NCBI GenBank assembly: GCA_900637275.1
Contig: LR134362.1
Coordinates: forward strand, 2,108,001-2,172,000
Direction of reading: 5' to 3'
Length of the DNA stretch: 64,000 nucleotides
From: [Pasteurella] aerogenes
Lineage (GTDB): Bacteria > Pseudomonadota > Gammaproteobacteria > Enterobacterales > Pasteurellaceae
The translations under genes were made by a program, and so were the position numbers. Shown piece after piece: positions 32,786 through 42,507 of the stretch (its first letter is position 1; each line of letters opens with the position of its first letter). The notes under the pieces were generated by a model. That model saw only the letters and a list, made by a program, of their open reading frames with translations. It was not told the origin of the DNA and did no database searches.

Positions 32786-34738
32786 TTAATCCTTATATCC
32801 TTTAATTAATCGGTTAATATTCCATTTTGCCAATTCAGCATATTGTGCAATATGTTGACGCTCATGGTCATTCATTTCTGTTTCACCACCTAACGTCAGC
32901 CCGTCGTGCCAAGTGTATTTGACGTAAGGTTGTGTGGATAAATCCGTCACTCCCGTGCTATCTGCCCAGAGAACACTATTTTGCGCGAAATTGTATGCCG
33001 GCAGATCTTCTTGTGCCAACAAATTGCGTCCGCCGAGATTGATATATTCCACTTCAGATAAACTTACCGAATATAAGGTCGGCATCACGTCTTTGTGCGA
33101 ACCAAAACGGTTTTTATCATAGCGTAGCGCAAGATTTGCCTGAATGGCTTTTGGAACAGAAATAAAAAAGGGAACTGCATAGGCATAAAATAAATCCGTC
33201 GGCATTTGGTATTTTACTCCGCGGACATGGTGATCCCCAGTGGCAGCAATGATGGTTTTGTCTTTGAGCGCACTATGTTTTATTTGCGTAATAAAATCTC
33301 CCAAAGCGCTGGCGGCATATTGATAAGCGCAAAGGATGTTGCGTCGTTCGGTTTCGCTTTGCCCTATTTTATCAATTAAAACATCCGGATTAACGGTTTT
33401 CGGCTGATAGCCCTTCGGCGCTTCATAAGGCGGATGGTTAGTGATGGTTAATACAAAAATAAAGAGCGGTTGTGTACTTTTTTCCAGTAGATCTTTAGCT
33501 AAGGCAAAAGAGTACTCGTCGGCGACACCCCAATAAGACAAGGTATTTTTCGCTTCCGGGTAGCTATCCATAATGTCATTTTGGTCATAAATTTCATCCA
33601 CTGCCTGTTGCGGAAAATAGGTTCCCACGCTGCGCCACATGGCATTGCCCGATGTAATAAAGACGGTTTTATAGCCTTGATTTTTGTAGGTTAGAAAGGC
33701 ACCATACGGAACTGGTACTTTTTGATCAGAAGACTGGCTGATATTTTGATCTGTGCTGTGTACGCTGATAGAAAATAACGACGCCGCGGTTCCGTTGTTG
33801 GACGAAGTGAAATGATCAAAGACAAAATCTTGCTCAAAGTGCGGTCGTAAATTACCCAATAAATCGTTTGTAACGGGATCATCAAATCGTAACAAATTGC
33901 CGCCAAAACTTTCCATCAAGCTGAAAACCACGTGGGGTTTATTGGCGGCTAAAAAGGCATTTTTGTCGGTTTTCAAGGTGAGTTTATCGGTGGCAAATAA
34001 GTGCGTGAGTAGTTGTGGTCCGCGCATTTTATCAACGGCGCTAAAACTGATGTTCTTTTTATGTTCTTTGACCGCCCATTTAAACGCAATTGGACCATTC
34101 GGCACCATATAATTGATGGCGCTTAGAGAAGAGACTTGTGCATGAATTTTAGACAATGGTTTTGAGCGAATGGTACCACGGATAAGCAGTACGGACAAAG
34201 CCACATAAAGCAAACTAAAGCCATAATGTGGTGCTATTTCGGTTTGTGAGCGGATAACGATAAATGCCAAAAAGCTAGGAATAAACGCCATAATGAACGT
34301 AAATAGGAGCGCTTTTATCACCGGATAATCGTCATAAATATTTTTCAATACAGCATTGGTATCTTCTTCCACGAGACCAAAAATAAAAATATCGTAATAG
34401 GTGTGGTATGTTTGGTAATAAAAATAATTGCCTAGAGTTAAGGCAGTTAACAAAAAACTAAAAATAAAAATTAAGCCAAAAAAGACCGCACTTATTATCG
34501 TTTGGCTAACAGAAAAGGCGGCTAAAAGGACGCTAATAAGGTAAGGTGGTAAAAGGAGGCTTGCCACAATCTTGGCATCAAAGCGTAAACCCAGTAATTG
34601 CATTCGTTTTAATGGCTGCTGATGAGTTGGATTTTGCTTGATATCTTGGGCTAAAAAATGCGCTATCATCACTTGGCGATGGATAACAAGAAAACCGAGA
34701 AAAAACAGAAAAAGCAAAGTAGTAATGATGGTTAACAT
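32786..34738 (-). CDS. lpt6: LPS inner-core phosphoethanolamine transferase-like sulfatase-fold protein
   Basis: 650-aa inner-membrane enzyme: about five hydrophobic segments in residues 1-190, then a periplasmic alkaline-phosphatase/sulfatase domain of the LTA-synthase type. VFSLMESFGGNLLRFDDP (first metal site), SSNNGTAASLFSIS with the probable Thr nucleophile, and ATGDHHVRGV (second metal site) are present. The homologous gene beside gltX in H. influenzae (HI0275) was reported as lpt6, adding phosphoethanolamine to heptose II of the LPS core. The specificity is carried over by homology and gene position. Neighbouring hldD-type LPS genes are far away. Confidence 0.75.
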   Translation of the reverse strand: MLTIITTLLFLFFLGFLVIHRQVMIAHFLAQDIKQNPTHQQPLKRMQLLGLRFDAKIVASLLLPPYLISVLLAAFSVSQTIISAVFFGLIFIFSFLLTALTLGNYFYYQTYHTYYDIFIFGLVEEDTNAVLKNIYDDYPVIKALLFTFIMAFIPSFLAFIVIRSQTEIAPHYGFSLLYVALSVLLIRGTIRSKPLSKIHAQVSSLSAINYMVPNGPIAFKWAVKEHKKNISFSAVDKMRGPQLLTHLFATDKLTLKTDKNAFLAANKPHVVFSLMESFGGNLLRFDDPVTNDLLGNLRPHFEQDFVFDHFTSSNNGTAASLFSISVHSTDQNISQSSDQKVPVPYGAFLTYKNQGYKTVFITSGNAMWRSVGTYFPQQAVDEIYDQNDIMDSYPEAKNTLSYWGVADEYSFALAKDLLEKSTQPLFIFVLTITNHPPYEAPKGYQPKTVNPDVLIDKIGQSETERRNILCAYQYAASALGDFITQIKHSALKDKTIIAATGDHHVRGVKYQMPTDLFYAYAVPFFISVPKAIQANLALRYDKNRFGSHKDVMPTLYSVSLSEVEYINLGGRNLLAQEDLPAYNFAQNSVLWADSTGVTDLSTQPYVKYTWHDGLTLGGETEMNDHERQHIAQYAELAKWNINRLIKGYKD

Positions 34739-34831
34739 AGCGAGACTTATTGCGTATAAAATAGAAATTGAGGGGAATGATACAAATTTTTTGTTTGTTT
34801 TTCATTAATTTTTTCGTTATGTCTAAATGAA

Positions 34832-34857
34832 AAGAGAGTCGTTTGTGCGACTCTCTT
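34832..34857 (-). terminator. Terminator after gltS
   Basis: AAGAGAGTCG and CGACTCTCTT, 10-bp stem, TTTGTG loop, followed on the minus strand by TTTCATTT; 29 bases after the gltS stop. Confidence 0.85.
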
Positions 34858-34885
34858 GGCTCAAATATCCATTCCGCAGGGAATA

Positions 34886-36094
34886 TTAATGCAGCATATC
34901 TACTACATCTAAGAAAATTTTAAGTGATACATTGTTGAGTAAATCGATAAAGAATGCCCCGACCATCGGTACAATCAAGAACGCCTTATGGGACGGACCG
35001 AAATGCGAGGTTACCGCTTGCATATTTGCAACCGCAGTTGGTGTTGCGCCTAAACCGAAGCCACAATGTCCCGCGCTTAATACGATGGCATCATAATCTT
35101 TACCCATTAAACGATAAGTCACAATGATCGCATATAGCGCCATCACCACCACTTGGATAAGCAATACGATCAAAACCGGAATTGCCAGACCGGCAAGTTC
35201 CCATAATTTAAGTGACATTAATGCAATCGCAAGGAACAGGGAAAGTCCAACGGTACCTAGCACGTCAATGGCCTCATCAGCCACTTTGAATTTGAAAATA
35301 TGGGCTAAGGCGTTACGAATAATGGTACCGGTAAATAAACACCAAACGAAGGTTGGTAATTGAATCGCTGTGCCTTTGGTTAACGCATCGAGATATTGTC
35401 CTGCGAACAAACAGATGGACATCATGGTGATGGTTTCAATAATGGAGCGCGTGTTGATTTTACGACGGTAAACCGGTTTTTCAAACGCTTCTTGTACATC
35501 ATCAATATTTTCATCTTCTTGCACTTTTTCTTTGTGTGCACGTTTAAGCAAGAAACTAGCAACCGGACCGCCTAAAATACCGCCGAAGACTAATCCGAAG
35601 GTCGCACAAGCCATCGCCAACTCTAGCGCGCCATGAATGCCGAAACGGTTGGTTAAGGTTTCCGCCCATGCTGCACCCGTGCCATGACCTCCGGTTAATG
35701 TTACGGAGCCGGCAATTAAACCGTAAGCCGGATCTAATCCTAGCGCCATGGAGGAGAAAATACCCACGGTATTTTGCAGCATAATCAAACCTAATGCGGC
35801 GCCTAAAAAGATAATTAACGGTTTTCCGCCTTTGGCTAGACGGGCGAAATTTGCACTTAAACCGATGGAGCTAAAGAACACCAACATCATGGTTGTTTGT
35901 AAGTTGGTATCGAAAGAAAAACTTAAGCCCCAAGTTTGGTGAACGACAGTTAAAATAACCGCCACAATAAAGCCACCGACCACCGGTTCAGGAATATTGA
36001 ATTGATTTAGAAAGCGAACGCGTTTAACTAAGAAATAGCCTAGAAGCAGCACGAGACAAGCAAGTGCCACTGTTTGATAAGTATCAAAAGTCAT
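34886..36094 (-). CDS. gltS: Sodium/glutamate symporter
   Basis: 402-aa inner-membrane carrier (E. coli 401), two inverted five-helix repeats. FNIPEPVVGGFIVAV near residue 35 and the re-entrant loops TLTGGHGTGAAWAE (about 135-148) and LSAGHCGFGLGATPTAVANM (about 340-360) are the binding-site signatures. AAGAGGAC ribosome site. A perfect 9-bp stem with a TTTT loop lies in its leader at 36118-36139. Confidence 0.95.
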   Translation of the reverse strand: MTFDTYQTVALACLVLLLGYFLVKRVRFLNQFNIPEPVVGGFIVAVILTVVHQTWGLSFSFDTNLQTTMMLVFFSSIGLSANFARLAKGGKPLIIFLGAALGLIMLQNTVGIFSSMALGLDPAYGLIAGSVTLTGGHGTGAAWAETLTNRFGIHGALELAMACATFGLVFGGILGGPVASFLLKRAHKEKVQEDENIDDVQEAFEKPVYRRKINTRSIIETITMMSICLFAGQYLDALTKGTAIQLPTFVWCLFTGTIIRNALAHIFKFKVADEAIDVLGTVGLSLFLAIALMSLKLWELAGLAIPVLIVLLIQVVVMALYAIIVTYRLMGKDYDAIVLSAGHCGFGLGATPTAVANMQAVTSHFGPSHKAFLIVPMVGAFFIDLLNNVSLKIFLDVVDMLH

Positions 36095-36117
36095 ATTGTC
36101 CTCTTGTAATTGTTATA

Positions 36118-36139
36118 ATTTCCCTATTTTTAGGGAAAT
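36118..36139. repeat. Stem-loop in the gltS leader
   Basis: ATTTCCCTA-TTTT-TAGGGAAAT, 23 bases before the gltS start codon. On the gltS strand the T-run lies before the hairpin, so it does not look like a terminator of gltS; it may end dtd transcription poorly or act in translation control. Confidence 0.4.
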
Positions 36140-36257
36140 AAAAAAATCTAGAAATAAAGCACTAGAACCTGATTGATAAACAGCCTTTCAATCGTAAAAA
36201 ACTTGTTAAATCTAGCAAAAAAATGCGCATTTAGCCAGCAAAACAGGCAAATCATCG

Positions 36258-36692
36258 TTAAACATTCAACCAAAAGGTCACAGGTCCATCATTGGTTAAG
36301 CTGACTTGCATATCGGCAGCAAATTCGCCGCAAGAAACGCGAATTTTTTCACCGCACTTTTGAATAAAATAAGCATATAATTCATTAGCAAGATCGGGCG
36401 CGGCGCCTTTAGAAAAACTTGGACGTAAGCCTTTTTGCGTATCGGCGGCGAGGGTAAATTGCGAAACCACCAATACCTCGCCTTGAATTTGTTGTACATT
36501 TAAATTCATTTTGCCATTTTCATCGCTAAATACACGATAATTTAAGACTTTTTCCACCAATTTATCTGCTTTTGGGCGATCGTCTTCTTTTTCGACCCCC
36601 AATAAAACTAATAAACCTTGTTGGATTTGTCCGACGATACGTTGATCGACTTCGACTTTAGCTTGGCTAACGCGTTGAATTAATGCAATCAT
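36258..36692 (-). CDS. dtd: D-aminoacyl-tRNA deacylase
   Basis: 144-aa enzyme removing D-amino acids (for example D-tyrosine) from mischarged tRNA. Starts MIALIQRVSQAKVEVDQRIVGQI; catalytic Thr region SQFTLAAD near residue 78-85 and NDGPVTFWL at the C-terminus (the GP cis-dipeptide gate). Start overlaps the yihY end by 4 bases, so the two are translated together. Confidence 0.95.
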   Translation of the reverse strand: MIALIQRVSQAKVEVDQRIVGQIQQGLLVLLGVEKEDDRPKADKLVEKVLNYRVFSDENGKMNLNVQQIQGEVLVVSQFTLAADTQKGLRPSFSKGAAPDLANELYAYFIQKCGEKIRVSCGEFAADMQVSLTNDGPVTFWLNV

Positions 36693-37546
36693 GGACTTTC
36701 CTTTTCTATTGCAGGAGTTGAAGTTAAAGAGGCGCTATTTAACTCGGCAAGTACCGCGGAAAGTTGCGCCCCGAGCAAGACCACCGTCCAACTTAATTGG
36801 ATCCAAAGTAACATAATCGGCAAGGTTGCCATCGCACCATAAATCAATTGATATGACGGAAAGGTTGTAATATACCAAGTAAATGCTTGCTTACCTAAGG
36901 TAAAAAAGACCGCTGCGATAAGCGCACCGGCGGCGGAATGTTTAATGCTGACTTTTTTATTCGGCACCACCATATAAAGTACGGTGAAAATAAACCAAGT
37001 TAATAAAAACGGGATAAAACTCAACAATTGCACACCGAAAGGCAGCGACAATTCGTTGTCGGCTAAGGATTGCGCAAAGGAGGTGACATATGAACTAATC
37101 CCGATTCCAGTGGCGATAATAACCGGACCTAAAGTCAAAATTAACCAATAAATGGCAAATGAAAAGATCATCGGACGTGAACTATTATCCCGCCATATGG
37201 AATTTAACGTGCGATCAATGGAATTGATCAACATCAACGCCACAATAATTAGGCTAACGATCCCGACGGCGCTCATCTGCTTGGAATTATTGACAAATTG
37301 ATCGATATATTCCCCCACCATATCGCCGGCAGACGGGGCAAAATTGGTAAAAATAAATTGCTTTAACTCGCCGGTAACTTCATTGAAAACGGGAAAGGCG
37401 GAAAAAATCGAAAAGACCACCATAATCAGCGGCACGATTGCTAACATTGTACTATAGGTTAAATAACCGGCGGCTTGCGTTAGTTTATTTTGTTGAAACC
37501 GACAGCAAAATAAGCGAAAAAACGTATGCAGTTGTTGAGTTGACAT
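36689..37546 (-). CDS. YihY/UPF0761 inner-membrane protein (BrkB family)
   Basis: 285-aa protein with six to seven hydrophobic segments (AAGYLTYSTMLAIVPLIMVVFSIF, ILTLGPVIIATGIG, LPIMLLWIQLSWTVVLLGAQL). Formerly misannotated as ribonuclease BN; real function unknown. I set the start at 37546, where ATG overlaps the ychJ stop (TAATG). GGAGG lies 12 bases ahead inside ychJ. A TTG start at 37570 is possible but not needed. E. coli has the same yihY-dtd order. Confidence 0.88.
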   Translation of the reverse strand: MSTQQLHTFFRLFCCRFQQNKLTQAAGYLTYSTMLAIVPLIMVVFSIFSAFPVFNEVTGELKQFIFTNFAPSAGDMVGEYIDQFVNNSKQMSAVGIVSLIIVALMLINSIDRTLNSIWRDNSSRPMIFSFAIYWLILTLGPVIIATGIGISSYVTSFAQSLADNELSLPFGVQLLSFIPFLLTWFIFTVLYMVVPNKKVSIKHSAAGALIAAVFFTLGKQAFTWYITTFPSYQLIYGAMATLPIMLLWIQLSWTVVLLGAQLSAVLAELNSASLTSTPAIEKESP

Positions 37547-38046
37547 TAGGTTAAAAATCCTCCGCAGCAATGTTTAAATTTTTTCCCCGAACCGCACAGG
37601 CAAGGTTGTTTGTTACTCGGTAAGGGAACCGTCGGATCAACAAAATACCAAACACCCTCAATTTGCACGAATAATGAATTTTCGTGATGGACTTGCTTTT
37701 GGTTTTGTTGCATAAAAAACGCATTAAACGCCACGCGACTATGTTGTACGGACGATGTTTTTGGGGAAAGGGCGGTCTGATTTTGCACAATTTCCAACCC
37801 GCTCCATTGGGTGTTTTGCGCCCAATCACTTAATGCTTCCGCATCTAATAGATCTTGCTGGGCGGGCGCAGTGGTGCGGATAATATAATCAATATCGCGC
37901 AAAACAAACGCGCAGTAGCGTGAACGCATTAAGGCTTCCGCGCTTGGGGCGTTTGTTTGTTGATGGTATTGACCGCAACATTCACCATAATGTAAACCGG
38001 ATTGACAGGGACAAAGTGCGGTGCTTTTTAGCGTAATTTTGCTCAA
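37546..38046 (-). CDS. YchJ/UPF0225 protein with two SEC-C motifs
   Basis: 166-aa cytoplasmic protein. SEC-C zinc-binding motifs sit at both ends: CPCQSGLHYGECC (residues 13-25) and CLCGSGKKFKHCC near 150-162; the middle is an NTF2-like region (RYCAFVLRDIDYIIRTT). The family lacks an assigned function. First gene of a ychJ-yihY-dtd overlapping set. Confidence 0.88.
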   Translation of the reverse strand: MSKITLKSTALCPCQSGLHYGECCGQYHQQTNAPSAEALMRSRYCAFVLRDIDYIIRTTAPAQQDLLDAEALSDWAQNTQWSGLEIVQNQTALSPKTSSVQHSRVAFNAFFMQQNQKQVHHENSLFVQIEGVWYFVDPTVPLPSNKQPCLCGSGKKFKHCCGGFLT

Positions 38047-38253
38047 AATCTTACCTCATTGAAAACAAATTGCTACTAAGCATAGCATAAATTTGTAACA
38101 TTTTGACCGCACTTTGTTTTTCATTGGTTGACATTTGTGCGTCTTAGGAGTAATTTCGCCCCCAATTTGGAATTGACATAAGCGTCATGGATTATCATGA
38201 CAGAAATACAGGCAACGGTATTTTGTTTTCGTTGGCGTAGTTTAGAGGTTTTT

Positions 38254-39105
38254 ATGTTTTTTACGATACCTGTTCTTATGTATCACCATGTCAGCCCCGC
38301 CGGTGGCATGATCAATGTAAGTCCACAACATTTTGCATCACAATTAGCTGCGTTGAAAAAAGCCGGTTATCACACCTTGAAGGCAAGTGAGTTTGCTGAT
38401 TGTTTACAAGGGAAGATGGATGGGGGCGCTGAATATTTTAAAAAAGCGGTAGTATTGACTTTTGATGATGGTTATTTGAATAATTGGGTGTATGCTCACG
38501 CGTTATTACAAAAATATGGGCTAAATGCCATTTTGTTTGCCGCTACCGGTGAAATTGGACAGGGTGAGGTTCGTCCGCATTTATTGGATAATTCTGGAAA
38601 CGATTTGCCGCCGAGTTATGAACATCATACCTGCAAGAAAATGAAGCAAGAAGGGAAGATGGATGATGTGATGGCGCGTTGGTCAGAATTGCGCGCCATG
38701 GAACAAGCAGGAACCTTTGAAATTTTTAGTCATACGCACAGTCATCGTCGCTGGGATTTATTGTGTGAGAATGTGGCAGAAAAAAGTGCGAAACTTGCCG
38801 AAGATTTACAACTTTCCCGTCAGGCGTTAGCGCGTGAGCTAGCGAAATCTGACACCGAGCATCTTTGTTGGCCGCAAGGTTATTATGATGAAGATTATGT
38901 GCGCGAGGCAGTCGCACAGGGATTTAAGTATTTATACACCACGGATGCATATGGTTTTAATCGCCCACATATGGACAGCCGCTTTATTTATCGTATCTCG
39001 GCAAAAAATCGCTCCGGTGCTTGGCTGTTGCAACGACTTTTTGTCGCGCGCCATCCGAGCATTGGGCGAGTTTATAATGGACTTAAAAAATCCAAAGCTG
39101 CGTAA
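38254..39105 (+). CDS. Polysaccharide deacetylase family protein
   Basis: 283-aa NodB-homology enzyme, likely removing acetyl groups from a glycan. The metal-binding motif LTFDDGYLNNWVYAHALL near residue 68-85 and the His pair in SHTHSHRRWDL near residue 160 are present. No signal peptide, so it acts in the cytoplasm, for instance on an LPS or surface-sugar precursor; the true substrate is unknown. I chose ATG at 38254 (MFFTIPVLMYHHVSPAGG) with AGAGG 7 bases before; an ATG at 38197 lacks one. No operon partner. Confidence 0.8.
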   Translation: MFFTIPVLMYHHVSPAGGMINVSPQHFASQLAALKKAGYHTLKASEFADCLQGKMDGGAEYFKKAVVLTFDDGYLNNWVYAHALLQKYGLNAILFAATGEIGQGEVRPHLLDNSGNDLPPSYEHHTCKKMKQEGKMDDVMARWSELRAMEQAGTFEIFSHTHSHRRWDLLCENVAEKSAKLAEDLQLSRQALARELAKSDTEHLCWPQGYYDEDYVREAVAQGFKYLYTTDAYGFNRPHMDSRFIYRISAKNRSGAWLLQRLFVARHPSIGRVYNGLKKSKAA

Positions 39106-39291
39106 AATGCGTAGGCGCATTAGGTACAATCTGCATTATTGGCGTAGATGTGATTTACGCCTTGGAATAAATTCGTAAAATTTTGACCGCACTTGGTTTT
39201 TTTCTTATTATGCAGCAAGACGTCTTTGCTTGAAATGCGTTAAATGAAGCAAGGATCTGTGAAGAACTACCGACAACATAAGGAACAACAT

Positions 39292-40791
39292 ATGCAATAT
39301 GTATTAGCACAAACCGAACAGGGGCAAACCTTGGGGATTACCGCCAAAATGGCGAATCGACACGGTTTGATTGCCGGCGCAACCGGAACAGGGAAAACGG
39401 TGACCTTACGCAAAATGGCGGAAGCTTTTAGTGATGATGGTGTACCGGTTTTTTTAGTGGATGTTAAGGGCGATTTATCCGGTTTGGTGCAAGCCGGCGA
39501 GATGCAAGGCAAAATTGCAGAACGAATTACCCAATTTAATTTAGGCGACGAACAATATTTATCTGGCTATCCGGTATCCTTTTGGGATGCATTTGGTGAA
39601 ACCGGTATCCCATTGCGAACCACCATTACTGAAATGGGCCCTTTATTGTTGTCACGCTTGCTCAATCTTAACGCAACGCAAGAGGGATTGCTAAATTTGG
39701 TGTTCCGTGTGGCAGATGATCGTGGCTTGCTGTTGATTGATTTAAAAGATTTGCGCGCCATGTTGAAATTTGTGGCAGAAAATGCCAAAAGTTTTCAATT
39801 GGAATATGGTAATGTTTCCGCTGCCAGCGTGGGCGCGATTCAACGTGCGTTGTTGGCGTTGGAAAATGAGGGCGCGGCAAGTTTATTTGGTGAGCCTGCT
39901 TTAAATTTGGAAGATTGGTTGCAAACTCGTGATGGTCGCGGCGTGATCAACGTCCTTAACGCGGAAAAATTGATTAATTCGCCGAAAATGTATAGTGCTT
40001 TTTTATTGTGGTTGATGGCGGAATTATTTGAAAACTTACCAGAGGTAGGCGATCCGGACAAACCGAAATTTGTGATGTTCTTTGATGAAGCACACTTATT
40101 ATTTGACGATGCGCCACAGGCGTTGATAGAGCGCGTGGAAAAAGTGGTACGCTTGATTCGTTCAAAAGGCGTTGGAGTCTATTTTGTCACGCAAAATCCG
40201 CTGGATTTGCCGGATACGGTGTTGGGGCAATTGGGTAATCGGGTGCAACACGCTTTACGCGCATTTACGCCACGCGATCAAAAAGCAGTTAAATCGGCAG
40301 CGGAAACCTTCCGAGCCAATCCTAATGTGAATGTGGTGGAAACTATTTCTACCTTGGGGGTAGGACAGGCATTAGTTTCATTTTTAGATGAAAAAGGGAT
40401 GCCGACGCCGGTGGAAGTGGCTTATATTTATCCGCCTCGTAGCCAGCTTAAGCCATTGACGACGCTTGAACGTCAAGATTGGGTGAAAGCCGATGATCTT
40501 TATGCTTATTATAGTGCGTATATGGATAATGAGTCGGCGTTTGAAGTGCTTAACCAGCAAGCGGATTTAGCCGCTGTGGCGCAAAAACAAGCAGAGCAGG
40601 CGCAAGCAGAAGAAGAAAACGGATTGATGAGCAGCTTGGGCCGGATGTTGTTTGGGCAGAAAAAACGCGGCGAGCAATTGACGGTGACAGAGCAGGTGGT
40701 GAGCAGTGTGGCGAAATCTGTTGGACGCAATTTACGTAATCAAATTACCAAACAAATTATGCGTGGCATTTTGGGCGCGCTGAAAAAATAA
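39292..40791 (+). CDS. HerA-like helicase-domain ATPase (YjgR, DUF853)
   Basis: 499-aa P-loop ATPase. Walker A GATGTGKTVT at about residues 29-38, Walker B FVMFFDEAHLLF near 260, and the arginine-finger-rich QLGNRVQHALRAFTPRDQKAV. DUF853/YjgR proteins (E. coli 500 aa) resemble HerA/FtsK DNA translocases, but their job is unknown. A C-terminal Ala/Gln/Glu-rich coil (about 430-460) precedes a basic tail. ATG at 39292 with AAGGA; an ATG at 39244 would add 16 residues without family support. Stands alone. Confidence 0.85.
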   Translation: MQYVLAQTEQGQTLGITAKMANRHGLIAGATGTGKTVTLRKMAEAFSDDGVPVFLVDVKGDLSGLVQAGEMQGKIAERITQFNLGDEQYLSGYPVSFWDAFGETGIPLRTTITEMGPLLLSRLLNLNATQEGLLNLVFRVADDRGLLLIDLKDLRAMLKFVAENAKSFQLEYGNVSAASVGAIQRALLALENEGAASLFGEPALNLEDWLQTRDGRGVINVLNAEKLINSPKMYSAFLLWLMAELFENLPEVGDPDKPKFVMFFDEAHLLFDDAPQALIERVEKVVRLIRSKGVGVYFVTQNPLDLPDTVLGQLGNRVQHALRAFTPRDQKAVKSAAETFRANPNVNVVETISTLGVGQALVSFLDEKGMPTPVEVAYIYPPRSQLKPLTTLERQDWVKADDLYAYYSAYMDNESAFEVLNQQADLAAVAQKQAEQAQAEEENGLMSSLGRMLFGQKKRGEQLTVTEQVVSSVAKSVGRNLRNQITKQIMRGILGALKK

Positions 40792-40820
40792 AAGTGCGGT
40801 TAATTTTGGTTTGATTTTAT

Positions 40821-40849
40821 AAAGGGAAATGGCAGCATTTCCCTTTTTG
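40821..40849. terminator. Bidirectional terminator between yjgR-like gene and coaA
   Basis: AAAGGGAAAT, GGCAGC loop, ATTTCCCTTT then TTG; serves both convergent genes. A lone uptake signal precedes it at 40792. Confidence 0.85.
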
Positions 40850-40850
40850 T

Positions 40851-41804
40851 TTATTTGCGTAATTTTACCAATTCGACCGCATGATCTTCGCCTTTAGTCA
40901 AAATTAAATTCGCCCGTTCGCGGGTCGGCAGAATGTTTTGTTTGAGATTAAGTCCGTTAATTTCATCCCAAATACGACCGGCGGTAGCGATGGCTTCTTG
41001 TTCAGATAAATTGGCGTAATGTTTAAAATAAGAATTCGGATCGCTAAAGGCACTGCGACGAAATTTGAGAAAGCGACGAATGTACCATTCTTTTAATAAG
41101 GTTTCTTCGGCATCCACAAAAATGGAAAAATCCACAAAATCGGAAACGAAAATTTGATTGGTTTTGTTGCTGCCGGTTTGTAGTACGTTTAACCCTTCTA
41201 AAATTAGAATATCCGGTTGATCAACCACATTAAAACGGTTCGGTACAATGTCATAGGTTAAATGCGAGTAAATTGGCGCTTGCACATTGGCTTTTCCAGA
41301 TTTGATGTCCGCCAAAAAATGAATGAGCTTGGGGGTATCATAGGAAACGGGAAAACCTTTTTTGTCTAATAAATTCTCTTTTTTTAATTTTTCCAAGGGA
41401 TAAAGGAAACCGTCAGTGGTGATTAAATCCACTTTTCTGGTATGCGGCCAATGTGTAAGTAAGGATTGTAAAATACGAGCGGAGGTGCTTTTCCCGACCG
41501 CAACGCTGCCGGCAATACTAATTATGTAAGGTACTTTGGGATTATGGCCGCCGAGAAAGCGGTTTAATACCGTTTGGCGGCGCAAGTTTTCTTCAATGTA
41601 ATAATTGATTAAACGCGCAAGAGGAAGGTAAATTGTGCTGACTTCGTCTAGCGACAGTTCTTCATTGAAGCCGAGTAAGGGTTTTAAATCTTGCTCGGTG
41701 AGTTTTAACGGAACGGATTTGCGCAAATCCGCCCATTGTTGCCGATTGAAGCTTAAAAATGGGCTTAATTGATCAGTTAATAAGGTTGAATTTAATTGTT
41801 TCAC
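40851..41804 (-). CDS. coaA: Pantothenate kinase, type I
   Basis: 317-aa enzyme phosphorylating pantothenate, the controlling step of coenzyme A synthesis, inhibited by CoA. P-loop GSVAVGKSTSARIL near residue 97-110, DLITTDGFLYP, and the C-terminal RIWDEINGLNLKQNILPTRERA. FLSFNRQQWADLR near the N-terminus is the family start. Lies left of the tRNA-tuf cluster, as coaA does in E. coli. Confidence 0.96.
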   Translation of the reverse strand: MKQLNSTLLTDQLSPFLSFNRQQWADLRKSVPLKLTEQDLKPLLGFNEELSLDEVSTIYLPLARLINYYIEENLRRQTVLNRFLGGHNPKVPYIISIAGSVAVGKSTSARILQSLLTHWPHTRKVDLITTDGFLYPLEKLKKENLLDKKGFPVSYDTPKLIHFLADIKSGKANVQAPIYSHLTYDIVPNRFNVVDQPDILILEGLNVLQTGSNKTNQIFVSDFVDFSIFVDAEETLLKEWYIRRFLKFRRSAFSDPNSYFKHYANLSEQEAIATAGRIWDEINGLNLKQNILPTRERANLILTKGEDHAVELVKLRK

Positions 41805-41973
41805 AATCGTTCTTTTTGTTTTTCCAGTAAAATATGCTAGGAAATATACATGATAAATGCGGATAAGCGCATAAAAATTTCATCCGAATTACTACTTTTT
41901 TAATAAAAAATGGACGTTTTGCTTGAGAAATAGCCGAATAAATAAAAAAAATGTTTTTTTTTGCAAAAAACGC

Positions 41974-42001
41974 TTGTCAGCGATGAAATTTTCCCTATAA
42001 T
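41974..42001 (+). promoter_or_regulatory. Promoter of the tRNA-tuf transcription unit
   Basis: TTGTCA (41974-41979), 16-base spacer, TATAAT (41996-42001), then the GC-rich discriminator ACGCCTCAC typical of stringently controlled stable-RNA promoters. The first tRNA begins 20 bases later. Confidence 0.85.
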
Positions 42002-42021
42002 ACGCCTCACTTGCTTACGAC

Positions 42022-42097
<76 letters not shown>

Positions 42098-42128
42098 TTT
42101 CATTCGTAGCCAAGTTTATTCATTGTGC

Positions 42129-42213
42129 GGAGGGATTCCCGAGCGGCCAAAGGGAGCAGACTGTAAATCTGCCGGCTCAGCCTTCGAAGGTTCGAATCCT
42201 TCTCCCTCCACCA
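42129..42213 (+). tRNA. tRNA-Tyr(GTA)
   Basis: 85 bases with a long variable arm, CCA encoded; anticodon loop CTGTAAA. Corresponds to tyrU. Confidence 0.98.
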
Positions 42214-42253
42214 TTATTAGATGAATTCTGATGGGACAGATGAATTTAGGACT

Positions 42254-42328
<75 letters not shown>

Positions 42329-42331
42329 AGC

Positions 42332-42407
42332 GCTGATATAGCTCAGTTGGTAGAGCGCACCCTTGGTAAGGGTGAGGTCGGCGGTTCAAATCCGCCTATC
42401 AGCACCA
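42332..42407 (+). tRNA. tRNA-Thr(GGT)
   Basis: 76 bases, CCA encoded; anticodon loop TTGGTAA. Only 3 bases after tRNA-Gly. Corresponds to thrT. Confidence 0.98.
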
Positions 42408-42507
42408 GCCTTTAATTTCACCTCTCCTTAAATGTCAATTGTATTAATTTTGGTTAATGTGGTATATTGAACCATCAATAACCATGTTTATCTAGAGGGA
42501 CTTTTCA

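Noticed and set aside
32336..32809. 157-codon open frame with fourfold protein repeat
   Set aside because: It is only the translation of four tRNA-Val genes and their spacers.
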